Source of the DNA: Acidobacteriota bacterium
Lineage (GTDB): Bacteria; Acidobacteriota; Holophagae; Thermotomaculales; Thermotomaculaceae
NCBI GenBank assembly: GCA_013152385.1
Contig: JAADGL010000032.1
Location: 1-64,000, forward strand
Direction of reading: 5' to 3'
Length of the DNA: 64,000 nucleotides
Every line of letters begins with the position of its first letter. Positions within the stretch are counted from its first letter, which is position 1. Under the pieces are notes generated by a model. That model had not been told where the DNA came from. It saw only the letters and a program-made list of their open reading frames with translations, and did no database searches. Below are positions 18,057-27,879 of this stretch, in pieces. The translations under genes were made by a program, and so were the position numbers.

Positions 18057-18085
18057 CACTTCCTCATGAAAAGGGAGGCAATTCA

Positions 18086-18511
18086 ATGAAACAGCCGGAA
18101 AAAACCATAGACATCCCGATCAACATCCGATTCCGTGATCTGGACGCGCTGGGCCACGTGAATAACGCCACATATTTTACTTATCTCGAACAGGCCCGTA
18201 TCGGATTCAGGGACCGTGTGGTTCCCGAGATTTCAGGGAAATCGGAATTTTATTCCGTGGTTGCGGAAAATCATCTGACCTATAAAAGGCCCATTGTGTA
18301 TGAAGACAAAATTGTTGTCCGCTGTTTTTTGTCTCATGTACGGGAAAAAAGCTATCGGTTTAACTGTATTATTCTGAATCCGGAGACCGGGGAAGAAAAG
18401 GCGGAGGGATATTCCGTAATGGTGGGGTTTGACTACAAAAACGGCCGCGTTGCCCCTCTGAATCCGGCATTTATGGATCCCACCCGTCCCTATACAGTAA
18501 CAGACAACTGA
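18086..18511 (+). CDS. Acyl-CoA thioesterase, hotdog fold (4HBT/YbgC type)
   Basis: At 141 residues it fits the single-hotdog thioesterases. IRFRDLDALGHVNNATYFTY near residue 16 is the family signature, with the catalytic Asp in the DLDALGHVN segment. These enzymes hydrolyse fatty or aromatic acyl-CoA. I chose the ATG preceded by GGGAGG; an in-frame ATG eleven codons earlier overlaps the MauE stop but has no ribosome binding site. Substrate unknown. Confidence 0.85.
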   Translation: MKQPEKTIDIPINIRFRDLDALGHVNNATYFTYLEQARIGFRDRVVPEISGKSEFYSVVAENHLTYKRPIVYEDKIVVRCFLSHVREKSYRFNCIILNPETGEEKAEGYSVMVGFDYKNGRVAPLNPAFMDPTRPYTVTDN

Positions 18512-18542
18512 ACGGTTCGTAACACCGCAAAAGGGAAAAGAA

Positions 18543-18947
18543 ATGACAGAGCAACCGGATACGAAATCAAATTCGATGAAAGCGGCCCGGGGTATCCGGC
18601 ATATTGTGGATGCCACCCGTTTTTCCATCAAAGGAATCGCCGCCACTGCGAAAACAGAGGCTGCGTTCCGCCAGGAACTGATACTGGCAGTTGTCCTGAT
18701 TCCCCTTTCCTGTTTTTTACCGGTTGCTCCGGTTAACCGTATTCTCATGATTGCAAGCCTGCTGCTGATTCTGTTAACGGAACTTCTGAATTCGGCGATT
18801 GAATCCATTGTGGATATGGTTTCTCCCGAATATCACGAACTGGCTGGCAAAGCCAAAGACTGCGGATCTGCCGCCGTAATGTTTTCTCTTTTTATCGCAG
18901 GACTTGTATGGGCTCTGTCTCTCTGGCAGGCATATTATATCCGCTGA
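18543..18947 (+). CDS. dgkA: Prokaryotic diacylglycerol kinase (DgkA-type)
   Basis: A 134-residue inner-membrane enzyme with three hydrophobic helices. KTEAAFRQELILAV, LLTELLNSAIESIVD and GKAKDCGSAAV match the catalytic and metal-binding residues of E. coli DgkA, which phosphorylates diacylglycerol to phosphatidate; Gram-positive relatives use undecaprenol. The N-terminal 30 residues are slightly longer than usual. Spacing to the thioesterase is short, so both are probably co-transcribed. Confidence 0.9.
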   Translation: MTEQPDTKSNSMKAARGIRHIVDATRFSIKGIAATAKTEAAFRQELILAVVLIPLSCFLPVAPVNRILMIASLLLILLTELLNSAIESIVDMVSPEYHELAGKAKDCGSAAVMFSLFIAGLVWALSLWQAYYIR

Positions 18948-19036
18948 AAAAATTTGTTTCCCCATTGTTTTCCGGTGGATTTTATTCCGGTAAAAGGCCG
19001 GATATTCCGTAAAACCATCCGGAGAAACAAACCCCG

Positions 19037-19066
19037 TTGTCTTTTGAACAGATATTTGGGTATAAT
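19037..19066 (+). promoter_or_regulatory. Putative promoter of the first propeller diguanylate cyclase
   Basis: TTGTCT, an 18-base spacer and a perfect TATAAT lie 17 bases before the GTG start, with AGGAGGG between. The 5' untranslated leader would be only about 10-15 bases. Confidence 0.55.
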
Positions 19067-19083
19067 CGCCACAGGAGGGTTCC

Positions 19084-22011
19084 GTGAAAAAACGTCGTCA
19101 CTGTCCGGGGATGTTGTCTCTACCTGCGATTGTACTGTTTTTAAGCATTTTCCCGTCCGCTTTTTCTCTGGACCCGTCAAAGAAACCGGATCAACATTCT
19201 CTCAATATGTTTACAACGGAAGACGGTCTGCCCCAGAGTTCCGTTGTAAACCTGGTACAGACCCGGGACGGCTATATCTGGATGGGAACTTTTGAGGGGC
19301 TGGCCCGTTACGATGGAAAACAATTCACCGTGTTCAACAAAAGTACCGTCCCCGAACTGGGAAACAACACAATCAAAGCACTTTTTGAAGACAGCCGTGG
19401 TTGTCTGTGGATTGGAACGCCAAGCGGCCTGACCTGCTGTCAACAGGGAGAATTCAGGCACTATACAACCCAAAACGGGCTTGCCGGCAATTTCATTACG
19501 GCAATTGCCGAAGATAGAAATCACCGTCTCTGGGTCGGTACCAACCGCGGTGTCAGTGTCTTTGATTATCCGGGAAGATTTTCTTCCTTCACTGTCAAGG
19601 ACGGGTTAAGTGCCGATTATGTTTCCGCGCTTGCACCTGCCGCAGAAGGCGGAATGTGGGTGGGAACCCAGCGTGGACTTGACCGGATTCAGAGGGAAAA
19701 CATTTCTCATCTCAACGCTCCTGCCGGTTTTCCGACAATGAATATCCATTCTCTCTATCTGGACGTTTCCGATAATTCTCTCTGGATTGGTATCCGTGAG
19801 AACGGCCTGATTCGGCTTCGGAAGGGAATATTACAGAGGATCGGTGAAAAACAGAGGGGACTAACGGATGTCCGTGCCATCCTCAGAGATCGGGAAGGAA
19901 CATTGTGGATCGGCAGCAACGGAGGTGGGCTGTTTGTTCTCTCAAAAACAGGAAAATTCTCAACTCTGTCCGAAAAGGAGGGCTTGATCAACCTGTCGGT
20001 CCGGGCATTGATGGAAGACCGGGAAGGCAGCATCTGGATTGGAACAAGAGGCGGGCTTTTTCAGCTGAAAGATGACAAATTCACCCTGTTCAACTCAAGA
20101 AACGGATTGCCTGTAGACAGCGTCAGAAGCCTTCTTCCGGGGAAAAACGGAACAGTATGGATCGGAACTGTCGGAGGCGGCCTTTCCAGGTATAGCAACG
20201 GAGAGTTCACAACCATCAGAGATTTTGAAGCCCGATACATCTGGTCACTGGCAGATGGAAATGACGGTTCTCTCTGGATTGGTACCTATGGAAAAGGACT
20301 GTACCAACTGAAAAACAGCAAAATTCGGCATTATTCTACCGGGAACAGTCTGTTCGACAATGTTGTTCGGGCCATTCTGGTGCAAAAGAACGGAGAAATC
20401 TGGGTAGGAACCAACGGAGGCGGTATCAATATCCTTTCAAAGAAAGGCTATCGGGCCATCACCACAGCAACCGGACTTTCGGGAAATTATATCTACTCCC
20501 TGGCCCGGGACAGGAACGGTGCAATATGGGCGGGGACGTATAACAGTGGAATCAATCGAATCCAAGGGAAGGATATTACTGCATTCAATTCAACAAACGG
20601 TTTTACCAATACCGGTATCTGGGTCATCCATCCGGATTCGGACGGCTCAATCTGGATCGGTACCGGAAATGACGGCCTGTTTCATTACAAAGAGGGGAAA
20701 TTCAACCGCTTTTCAATGAAAGACGGATTGTACAGTGATTCTATTTTTTCCATTACTGAAGACGGCAGAGGAAATTTCTGGATGAACTGCAACCGTGGAA
20801 TTTTCACTGTTTCAAAAACCGCCCTCCTTGAACTGGAGAAAGGGATACGGAAAAAAATCAGCTGCCGGTCTTACGGAAAAGCGGAAGGCATCAAAGCAAC
20901 CGAAAGCAATGGCCCGGCACAGTTTGCGGCATGTTGCGCAAAAGACGGGTCCCTCTGGTTTTCCAGTGTCAAAGGCGCCATTGTCATTCATCCCGACAAA
21001 ATGCCGGTAAATACTGTCCCACCTCCGGTTTCCATTGAGTCTGTCCGTGTAAACAATGAAAATTATTCTCCTTATGAAGCGATCCGGGCCCCGGTTGGGA
21101 AAGGTGAAATTGAAATCCGCTATGCCGGACTCAGTTTCCTTTTACCGGATAAGGTGATGTTCAAATACAAACTGGAAGGGTTTGACAGCAGATGGATAGA
21201 TGCAAAGCAGAGGCAGACAGCATACTACACAAACCTTCCACCCGGCCGCTACACATTCCGTGTCACCGCCAGTAACAACGATGGAATCTGGAACCGGAAA
21301 GGGGCCGAAATCAGTATCCTGCTTCAACCCCGGTTCACTCAAACCGGGTGGTTTAAAGGAATTACTTCCGTTCTCATTATTTTTGTAATTTTTGTGTTGT
21401 ACCGATTGAGGGTAAAGCAAATTCGCCGCAGGGAATCCCTTCTTCAAAAAGAGGTGGAGGAAAGAACACGGCAGTTGAATCAGTTGAACCGAAAACTGGC
21501 CGATCTTGCCCGAACCGATGCGCTGACAGGAATAGCAAATCATCGTTATCTCATGCATCAGTTGGAACAGGATTGGAAAACTGCATTTCGGAATTCCACC
21601 CCGCTGTCCCTTCTTTTCATTGATCTGGATCGGTTTAAAGAATACAACGATACCCACGGGCACCAGGTCGGGGATCATTGCCTGAAAAAGATTGCAGGTA
21701 TTCTACAAAATGAATTAAAACGGCCCAGAGACTTTCTTGCCCGATACGGCGGGGAGGAGTTTGTTGCCATTCTACCGGAAACTGAAAAAGCCGGAGCCCT
21801 CAATACGGCAGAAATTCTTCGGGCTGCTGTGGAAAAAAATTGCCGGGACCGTCTCGGAACCGTTCTCATTACCATCAGTGTCGGCGTCAGTACGGCGGTT
21901 CCCCTGAATCACCATAATTTTGAAAAACTGATTGCTGCGGCGGATACCGCATTGTATCAGGCAAAAAATGCCGGACGGAACCGGGTCGAATACAGCGACA
22001 TCCGCAACTGA
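19084..22011 (+). CDS. Periplasmic beta-propeller sensor diguanylate cyclase
   Basis: The 975-residue protein has a signal peptide, then about 14 Reg_prop repeats recognisable by recurring GxxWIGT elements (WMGT, WIGT, WVGT), forming two likely seven-bladed propellers, then a Y_Y_Y domain (FKYKLEGFDSRW). One membrane helix near residue 765 leads to a short coiled coil and a C-terminal GGDEF domain with the active site YGGEEF. RPRD five residues upstream is a product-inhibition I-site (RxxD). It should make cyclic di-GMP in response to a periplasmic signal. GTG start behind AGGAGGG. Confidence 0.9.
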   Translation: MKKRRHCPGMLSLPAIVLFLSIFPSAFSLDPSKKPDQHSLNMFTTEDGLPQSSVVNLVQTRDGYIWMGTFEGLARYDGKQFTVFNKSTVPELGNNTIKALFEDSRGCLWIGTPSGLTCCQQGEFRHYTTQNGLAGNFITAIAEDRNHRLWVGTNRGVSVFDYPGRFSSFTVKDGLSADYVSALAPAAEGGMWVGTQRGLDRIQRENISHLNAPAGFPTMNIHSLYLDVSDNSLWIGIRENGLIRLRKGILQRIGEKQRGLTDVRAILRDREGTLWIGSNGGGLFVLSKTGKFSTLSEKEGLINLSVRALMEDREGSIWIGTRGGLFQLKDDKFTLFNSRNGLPVDSVRSLLPGKNGTVWIGTVGGGLSRYSNGEFTTIRDFEARYIWSLADGNDGSLWIGTYGKGLYQLKNSKIRHYSTGNSLFDNVVRAILVQKNGEIWVGTNGGGINILSKKGYRAITTATGLSGNYIYSLARDRNGAIWAGTYNSGINRIQGKDITAFNSTNGFTNTGIWVIHPDSDGSIWIGTGNDGLFHYKEGKFNRFSMKDGLYSDSIFSITEDGRGNFWMNCNRGIFTVSKTALLELEKGIRKKISCRSYGKAEGIKATESNGPAQFAACCAKDGSLWFSSVKGAIVIHPDKMPVNTVPPPVSIESVRVNNENYSPYEAIRAPVGKGEIEIRYAGLSFLLPDKVMFKYKLEGFDSRWIDAKQRQTAYYTNLPPGRYTFRVTASNNDGIWNRKGAEISILLQPRFTQTGWFKGITSVLIIFVIFVLYRLRVKQIRRRESLLQKEVEERTRQLNQLNRKLADLARTDALTGIANHRYLMHQLEQDWKTAFRNSTPLSLLFIDLDRFKEYNDTHGHQVGDHCLKKIAGILQNELKRPRDFLARYGGEEFVAILPETEKAGALNTAEILRAAVEKNCRDRLGTVLITISVGVSTAVPLNHHNFEKLIAAADTALYQAKNAGRNRVEYSDIRN

Positions 22012-22049
22012 TATTTGACAGCCCAAGCTGTGAAAAAATTATGACAAGG

Positions 22050-23096
22050 TCAATAAAACCCAATCTGTTTCAAAAAAAGTTCCGCGTTGGCAATGGCGCC
22101 TCCCGCCGCACCCCTGACAATGTTATTTACAAGCAGAGTGAAGCCAATACGCTCTCCCTGCTGTTTAAGTCTGCCGATGAAAACAGTCATCCCCGGCGGA
22201 CTTCCCGTGAAGCTGAGGGCCGGCTGCGGCTGAAGCGGATCGGAGAGATAATGGACCGGGGTTTCAGGCAGGGAAGGAAGAAGGGCAGGGGCATGGAATG
22301 TTGCCCAGCTTTCCCGGAGATCAGAGGCGGTTACCTTTCCTTCCAGCGCTGTCCAGACAGTTTCCAGATGGCCGAAGGGAACCGGAACCCGGACACAGCT
22401 GGGATAGACAGGGATATTCTGATGGAGAATAGCGGCCAGTTCCCGTTTGATTTTTTCCTCTTCATTTTCAATGTGAGGGATTAGGTTGCCGGCGATATCC
22501 AAATGGGAAACACCCGGATAGCCCGCACCGGAAACCGACTGGTATGTGGAGACAAAAACGTCTTTAATGCCGAAGCTCCGAAGAGGGGCCAGCGCTGTGG
22601 CAAGGCCGGTGGTGGCGCAATTGGCATTTGTGACGATAAAACCGGTTTCCCATTGTTGTTTTTCGATCCGGTTCAGATCTTCAGAATTAACTTCCGGTAT
22701 CAGGATGGGAACATGCTGTTTTCCCCGCATTGCAGAAGCGTTGGAGAACACAGCGGTTCCGTTTTCTGCCAGTTGAGTTTCGATTTCACCGGCAAGTGCC
22801 GCCGGAAGGGCACTGAAAACGATGGGGGGCGGTGCAGCCAGCACCTCTTCAACTGTGGAAAAAAGGCGGTTTCCATGGCTTTCCGGAAATGGAACCGGAA
22901 GCTGCCATTTTACGGATTCACGATAGCTTCGGCCCCGGCGGTCTTCCCCCGCTGTAATGGAGACAACCCGGAATAAGGGGTGCTTTTCCAGCATCCACAT
23001 GAACACCTGCCCCACCATTCCGGAAGCGCCGAAGACGGAAACAGGAATCTGTTCACCTTTATAATTGGCACTGTAAACGGAATTTTTCAGCTTCAT
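22050..23096 (-). CDS. asd: Aspartate-semialdehyde dehydrogenase
   Basis: This 348-residue NADPH enzyme makes aspartate semialdehyde, the branch point to lysine, threonine and methionine. GASGMVGQVFMWMLEKHP binds the nucleotide and TNANCATTGLATAL near residue 155 holds the catalytic cysteine. The early GRSYRESVKW segment resembles archaeal and fungal-type Asd rather than the E. coli type. It is the last gene of the met/asp operon and is separated from metF by 18 bases. Confidence 0.95.
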   Translation of the reverse strand: MKLKNSVYSANYKGEQIPVSVFGASGMVGQVFMWMLEKHPLFRVVSITAGEDRRGRSYRESVKWQLPVPFPESHGNRLFSTVEEVLAAPPPIVFSALPAALAGEIETQLAENGTAVFSNASAMRGKQHVPILIPEVNSEDLNRIEKQQWETGFIVTNANCATTGLATALAPLRSFGIKDVFVSTYQSVSGAGYPGVSHLDIAGNLIPHIENEEEKIKRELAAILHQNIPVYPSCVRVPVPFGHLETVWTALEGKVTASDLRESWATFHAPALLPSLPETPVHYLSDPLQPQPALSFTGSPPGMTVFIGRLKQQGERIGFTLLVNNIVRGAAGGAIANAELFLKQIGFY

Positions 23097-23114
23097 GGCA
23101 TTTTTCCCGATACT

Positions 23115-24068
23115 TCAGCTGCCGTAGACCGCAGATAACAGCGCACGGCTGTCATCGCTCTTTTCCTGAATGAAGAGATGAATTCCGGGAACACCGAAAT
23201 TCAGAAGCTGTCGGAATAATTTTGCCATGTAGCGGGTACCGCCGTTGAAAGCTTCGGAAGCTGTCTTTGCCCCTTCCACCGCCTGAACCAGCTCCTGGGG
23301 CATGGTGGCAAAAAACAGCCGGGGAATCTGTTCAATCTGGCGCCGGTTGGTTACCGGTTTGATGCCGGGGATAATGGGAACCGTGATACCGGTTTCCCTT
23401 GCTTTTTCCACAAAACGGCGGAAAGAATCAAAACTAAAGAACATCTGGGTGATGATAAAATCGGCCCCGGCATCCACCTTCTTTTTCAGGAAAAAAAGAT
23501 CTTTGTCAAGATTGGGTGCTTCCGAATGTTTTTCCGGGTAACCGGCCACCCCGATGCAGAAGTCGGTGGATACCGCGTTATCCAGTTCATCTATGTATTC
23601 TCCCCGGTTCATGGCGGAAATCTGGGTAACCAGCTCCGACGCATAACGGTGTCCATCTTTTTCCGCCACAAAGCGGGTATGGCCCGGAGCGGGGTCGCCT
23701 CTGAGGGCGAGAATGTTTTTCATACCGAGGTAATGGAGGTCAATAAGAGCATCCTCGGTTTCAAACCGGTCGAATCCCCCGCAGATCAGGTGGGGAATGG
23801 TGGTAACGCCATACCGGTTTTTAATGGCGGCGCTGATGCCGACTGTACCGGGTTTTTTCCGTTTGGGGCGGCGCCGGATGATACCGTCCACCTCCTCGTA
23901 GACCGTGTGCGGCTGATGATAGGTGACGGAAATAAATTTCGGAGTAAAATCCATCAAACCTTCGATGGCGGAAAAAAGCTCGTCTACACTCCGTCCCCGG
24001 TCCGGCGGTGTGATTTCCAGTGACAGCACCGGAGTTTCTGCCTTTGAAAGAACGTCGGTCATTTTCAT
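23115..24068 (-). CDS. metF: Methylenetetrahydrofolate reductase
   Basis: The 317-residue FAD enzyme reduces 5,10-methylene-THF to 5-methyl-THF, the methyl donor for methionine synthesis. SLEITPPDRGRS at the start, ILALRGDPAPG near residue 120, and DAGADFIITQMFF near 205 are family hallmarks. Its start codon overlaps the metA stop in ATGA. MetF normally provides methyl groups to MetH or MetE, neither of which is in this window. Confidence 0.94.
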   Translation of the reverse strand: MKMTDVLSKAETPVLSLEITPPDRGRSVDELFSAIEGLMDFTPKFISVTYHQPHTVYEEVDGIIRRRPKRKKPGTVGISAAIKNRYGVTTIPHLICGGFDRFETEDALIDLHYLGMKNILALRGDPAPGHTRFVAEKDGHRYASELVTQISAMNRGEYIDELDNAVSTDFCIGVAGYPEKHSEAPNLDKDLFFLKKKVDAGADFIITQMFFSFDSFRRFVEKARETGITVPIIPGIKPVTNRRQIEQIPRLFFATMPQELVQAVEGAKTASEAFNGGTRYMAKLFRQLLNFGVPGIHLFIQEKSDDSRALLSAVYGS

Positions 24069-24913
24069 TTTTTCCCCCTGTTTGCGGTGTCGGCCGCTCT
24101 GTTTTTTGTCAAATAATTCAACCAGTATGAAAAGAAGGCTTCTGTGTGCAACTCCCAGGTGTTTTTCGGTTTTTCCGGATTAAAATGTGCAGGAGGCGCC
24201 ACGCCGGAGTGTCCCTTTTCTCTGTCCCGGTTCCATTCCCGTATCAGCCTGGAAGGCGGATATTCAGGATGTCCCAGGTGGCTGATGAAGCGCCTGTCGC
24301 CGCTTTCAAAAATAAAATCCCCGGTTTCCGGGCCGGTTGCCAGAATCCGGACGCTTCCATTTTCTGTCACCGACCTGAGAGATGCCGGTGAAATACCGGC
24401 AAAACGGCTGTGGGGACAGTGGAACTCCCCATTTTCACCCCCGAAGGAAATGTCCGGATGCACGGATTGCCCTTCAAATACACCGAAAAGTTTTTTTTCG
24501 TACACGTTTATATCCAGCCCCATAAGTTTTCCCAGCGCAATACCGCCCCAGCAAAGTCCCAGGGTACCGGGAATGTTCTCTTTCGCAAACATGAGAATTT
24601 CAGAGAGTTCCGGCCAGTAGGTGACAGCGGAGAAAGGGAAAGTTTCCACCGGGGCACCGGTGAGAATCAACCCGTCCACAGGGCCTTTTGCCAATGCCTC
24701 TCCAAAACTGACATAGTGTTCCGAAAGATGGTCGGGAGGTGTACTCCGGTAGGCGTGCCGGGCCAGACGGATCCATACCGGGGAGAGCGTATATCCCGCC
24801 CGTTTCAGGGAGGAAACCAAAAAAGCCTCGTAAACATGGGCTTCCGGCATAATATTGATACAGGCAATACGAAGGGGAAAGGTCATGGCGGATTTTTCGG
24901 ATGATTCAATCAT
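24065..24913 (-). CDS. metA: Homoserine O-acetyltransferase (MetA family)
   Basis: MetA enzymes acylate homoserine. The nucleophilic cysteine is in [11 protein letters not shown], and the histidine and glutamate are in ISHLGHPEY and the following region. The acyl-selecting loop reads [11 protein letters not shown]: the glutamate after GAPV is the residue known to favour acetyl-CoA (Gly in succinylating E. coli MetA). That fits the O-acetylhomoserine sulfhydrylase next door. The chosen ATG has GGGGGAATT just upstream and gives 282 residues, slightly shorter than the usual 300 or so. It overlaps metY by eight bases. Confidence 0.9.
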   Translation of the reverse strand: MIESSEKSAMTFPLRIACINIMPEAHVYEAFLVSSLKRAGYTLSPVWIRLARHAYRSTPPDHLSEHYVSFGEALAKGPVDGLILTGAPVETFPFSAVTYWPELSEILMFAKENIPGTLGLCWGGIALGKLMGLDINVYEKKLFGVFEGQSVHPDISFGGENGEFHCPHSRFAGISPASLRSVTENGSVRILATGPETGDFIFESGDRRFISHLGHPEYPPSRLIREWNRDREKGHSGVAPPAHFNPEKPKNTWELHTEAFFSYWLNYLTKNRAADTANRGKK

Positions 24914-26204
24914 AATTCCCCCTGCTTTTTCCCAGTGCACGGTCAATATCTTCAATAATATCATCTACGTGTTCCAGCCCTGCCGAAAGCCGGATAAAAT
25001 CCGGAGTCACTCCGGCGGCCCGCTGTTCAGATACTGTCAATTGGCTGTGGGTTGTGGATGCCGGATGTATCACCAGCGTCCTGGAATCTCCGATATTGGC
25101 AAGGTGGGACAGCAGTTTCACATTGTCAATGAAACGCCTGCCCGCTTCTTTTCCCCCCTTGATACCGAATCCGATAAGTGCACCGGCTCCTTTCGGCAAA
25201 TAGCGGGAAATCCGGCCATGGTGAACATGGCCGGCCAGCCCCGGATAATTCACCCAGCTTACGGAGCTGTGCCCTTCCAGATACTTTGCGATGGCCAAAG
25301 CGTTTTCCACGTGGCGGGGCATTCTCAGATGCAGGGTTTCCAGGCCCTGGAGAATCAGGAAAGCGTTAAACGGGCTCAGTGCCGGCCCCAGGTCACGGAG
25401 CAGACAGCTTCTGAGGCGGACGATATAGGCAATATTTCCTTTTCCTGTCCGGCGCATTGCGTCCACAAACTGAATTCCGTGGTAACTGGGGTCAGCTTCG
25501 GTTAATTCGGGAAATTTCCCGTTTTCCCAGTCAAAATTTCCCGAATCCACAATGATGCCGCCGATGGAATTGCCGTGTCCCCCGATAAATTTGGTGGCGG
25601 AATGGACAACAATATCCGCGCCCAGCTCAATGGGACGCTGAAGCCACGGCGTCAGAACAGTGTTGTCCACAACAAGGGGAATTCCGTTCTCATGGGCAAT
25701 TTTTGACAGTTGATCAATCTGCACAACATTCAGTTTCGGATTTCCCACACTTTCGGTGTAAATCAGCCGGGTTTTTTCCGTAACCGCATTTCGGATTGCA
25801 TCTGCCCTGTCGGGGTCACAGAACGATACCCGGATTCCCAGTTTCGGAAGTGTGTGGCGGAACAAATTAACCGTACCGCCGTAGAGAGAGCTGGTGGAGA
25901 CAATATGCTGTCCCGCCTTTGTGATACCGAGAACAGCAAGGGCAATGGCAGACTGGCCGGATGCCACCGCCAGTGCCGCCGCCCCGCCTTCCAGTTCCGC
26001 CATCCGTTTTTCCAGAACCTCGGTGGTGGGATTGGAAAGCCGCGTATAAATGTTACCGGACTCTTCCAGCCCGAAAAGTTTTGCTGCGTGGCCGCTGTCC
26101 CGAAAGATATAAGATGTGGTCTGATAAATGGGAACAGCCCGTGACCCGGTGTCACGGTCGGGAATATGCCCGCCATGAAGGGCAATGGTTTCAAAATGTG
26201 CCAT
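24906..26204 (-). CDS. metY: O-acetylhomoserine sulfhydrylase
   Basis: This 432-residue PLP enzyme makes homocysteine from O-acetylhomoserine and sulfide. [20 protein letters not shown] at the N-terminus and [11 protein letters not shown] are MetY-type, and [18 protein letters not shown] contains the PLP-binding lysine. AGGAGG lies six bases before the chosen ATG, which replaces an in-frame upstream ATG at 26297. Direct sulfhydrylation means no cystathionine intermediates are required, which suits an anaerobe with sulfide. Confidence 0.94.
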   Translation of the reverse strand: MAHFETIALHGGHIPDRDTGSRAVPIYQTTSYIFRDSGHAAKLFGLEESGNIYTRLSNPTTEVLEKRMAELEGGAAALAVASGQSAIALAVLGITKAGQHIVSTSSLYGGTVNLFRHTLPKLGIRVSFCDPDRADAIRNAVTEKTRLIYTESVGNPKLNVVQIDQLSKIAHENGIPLVVDNTVLTPWLQRPIELGADIVVHSATKFIGGHGNSIGGIIVDSGNFDWENGKFPELTEADPSYHGIQFVDAMRRTGKGNIAYIVRLRSCLLRDLGPALSPFNAFLILQGLETLHLRMPRHVENALAIAKYLEGHSSVSWVNYPGLAGHVHHGRISRYLPKGAGALIGFGIKGGKEAGRRFIDNVKLLSHLANIGDSRTLVIHPASTTHSQLTVSEQRAAGVTPDFIRLSAGLEHVDDIIEDIDRALGKSRGNYD

Positions 26205-26327
26205 GGTTTTCCTCCTGTTTCGAATTGGGTCGGGTTTGAAAAAAACTGAACCGTACGGGATACCGGCACATTCGTTCCACAAGGAGAATTGATGCAATTA
26301 ACTGAAACAATATGAAATGCGACAGGT

Positions 26328-27722
26328 TCATAATCCGGCCGCCCGGCTGAAAAAAGCCTGATGAATTGCGTTTACCGACAAGGCCCGGTCTTCCCGGTTC
26401 ACCACAAAGTAAGCGGCAACCGGAGATGCCCCGAAGGCAATCATCCGCACATTGATACCGGCAGCTGCCAGCGCACCGAACATCCGGGCCGCGACTCCGG
26501 GTTTTCTTCGGATTCCCTCTCCCACCACCGCCACAACTCCTGCATTTTCCCGAACCTGAACACGGTCCACCGGATGAAGGTTCAGTTTTCTCACGGCGGC
26601 GGCTGCAGGTTTTGCGTCTCCGCCGTCAAGGAGCAGATTAATCGCGGTTTGAGCCGTAATAACCGATTTGATATTGATCCCGCTTCGGCCGACAGCATCT
26701 GCCACATCCGCAAGTAGCCCCGGAACCAGCCCGACTCCGTCACCTCGGACTTCCACAATGCTGAAATCATCGCTGAATGTCACACTCTTTACCACAGTCT
26801 CTTCCACCGGGCTCAGCCGGTGAATTACGGTGACAGGGACAATGGATTCGCGGGCCGGAAAGGGGAAAAGCCGGACCGGGATATTCGGGCCGTAGAGCGG
26901 CTCCATCGTCCTCGGGTGGAGAATCCGGGCACCGAAATAGCTCAACTCCGCCGCTTCCCGGTACGAAAGTTTCGGAATCGGCCGGGTATCTTTCACAAAA
27001 ACCGGATCAGCAGTGAGATAACCGGCCACATCCTTGAAAATATCCAGAAAAGGGGCATTGATACAACAGGCAATGGCGGCAGCGCTGTAATCACTGCCCC
27101 CTTTGCCCAATAAAGTGGTCTTGCCTGACGGCGCTACCCCGTAAAAGCCGGGCACTACCGTTGTGAACCTGCCGGACAGTGCTTTTTTGACCCTCTCTTT
27201 TGATTCTGACAAATTCACCGTTGCATTCAGGCTGTCTTCATCTGTTACAAACCCCATCTGTTCCGGCGGAACCATACGGCTTTGAATTCCGGCATCCGAC
27301 AATATGCAGCAGAGTGTCAGTGCCGAAAGCCGTTCTCCAAAGGAAAGTATCCTCGCCAATATCGAATTCGGGGTTTCTCCGAGGAATGCCACTCCCCGAA
27401 TCAGCTTTTTCAGTTTTGACAGTTCCTGCTCCAGTTCATCTTTAATTTTACGGTTCCGGGAATTTTTCCGGAAAGAATCCCCGGTCAAATCCAGGTGAAG
27501 TTTTCTCATACTTGTTACAAACGCATTTATCTGTCCGGTGTCTCCTTTTGAACCTGCATCGGAAACAACGGTTCTCAGCCGGGCCGTGACCCCCGCCAAC
27601 GCGGAGACAACAACCACCGGATTATCATATTTATTTATCAAATCCGGCACTGCGGCCACATTTTCCCTGCTGCTCAAAACGGAGCCGCCCAGTTTCAGCA
27701 CGGTTTTTTCTGCCAAATTCAT
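26328..27722 (-). CDS. lysC: Aspartate kinase
   Basis: A 464-residue monofunctional aspartokinase, the first enzyme of the aspartate family. VLKLGGSVLSS at the N-terminus binds phosphate, LLGKGGSDYSAAAIA near residue 205 is the other kinase signature, and two ACT domains (SIVEVRGDGVGLVPGLLADV; VVAVVGEGIRRKPGV) occupy the C-terminus and probably give feedback inhibition. It is the first gene after the structured leader. Shine-Dalgarno AAAGGGGG precedes the ATG. A homoserine dehydrogenase domain is absent. Confidence 0.95.
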   Translation of the reverse strand: MNLAEKTVLKLGGSVLSSRENVAAVPDLINKYDNPVVVVSALAGVTARLRTVVSDAGSKGDTGQINAFVTSMRKLHLDLTGDSFRKNSRNRKIKDELEQELSKLKKLIRGVAFLGETPNSILARILSFGERLSALTLCCILSDAGIQSRMVPPEQMGFVTDEDSLNATVNLSESKERVKKALSGRFTTVVPGFYGVAPSGKTTLLGKGGSDYSAAAIACCINAPFLDIFKDVAGYLTADPVFVKDTRPIPKLSYREAAELSYFGARILHPRTMEPLYGPNIPVRLFPFPARESIVPVTVIHRLSPVEETVVKSVTFSDDFSIVEVRGDGVGLVPGLLADVADAVGRSGINIKSVITAQTAINLLLDGGDAKPAAAAVRKLNLHPVDRVQVRENAGVVAVVGEGIRRKPGVAARMFGALAAAGINVRMIAFGASPVAAYFVVNREDRALSVNAIHQAFFSRAAGL

Positions 27723-27845
27723 ACAATCCCCCTTTAAGTTCGGGAATCGGTGAATACAATCCTCCCCTGCCGGGGAAGTTCTTCAAATTTCAGGACAGAC
27801 ACGGCAAGTCAAACGCTTCCGTGAAAAGAAATTGAAGCTGAATTG

Positions 27846-27866
27846 TCAGCGGCTGAACATAACCAT
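27846..27866 (-). CDS. Six-codon upstream ORF (MVMFSR) in the met operon leader
   Basis: An ATG eight bases after GAGGAGGA opens a frame that ends at TGA after six codons, two of them Met. The Shine-Dalgarno is as good as any in the window, yet it serves no long gene; lysC starts 124 bases further on. A short sequester hairpin can occlude the Shine-Dalgarno. It could be a true leader peptide or the remains of a former gene start. Confidence 0.4.
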   Translation of the reverse strand: MVMFSR

Positions 27867-27879
27867 AGGAAAAATCCTC

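Noticed and set aside
22018-22031. ACAGC/GCTGT hairpin between the first cyclase and asd as terminator
   Set aside because: Stem is only five bases and no T-run follows on either strand in the right direction.
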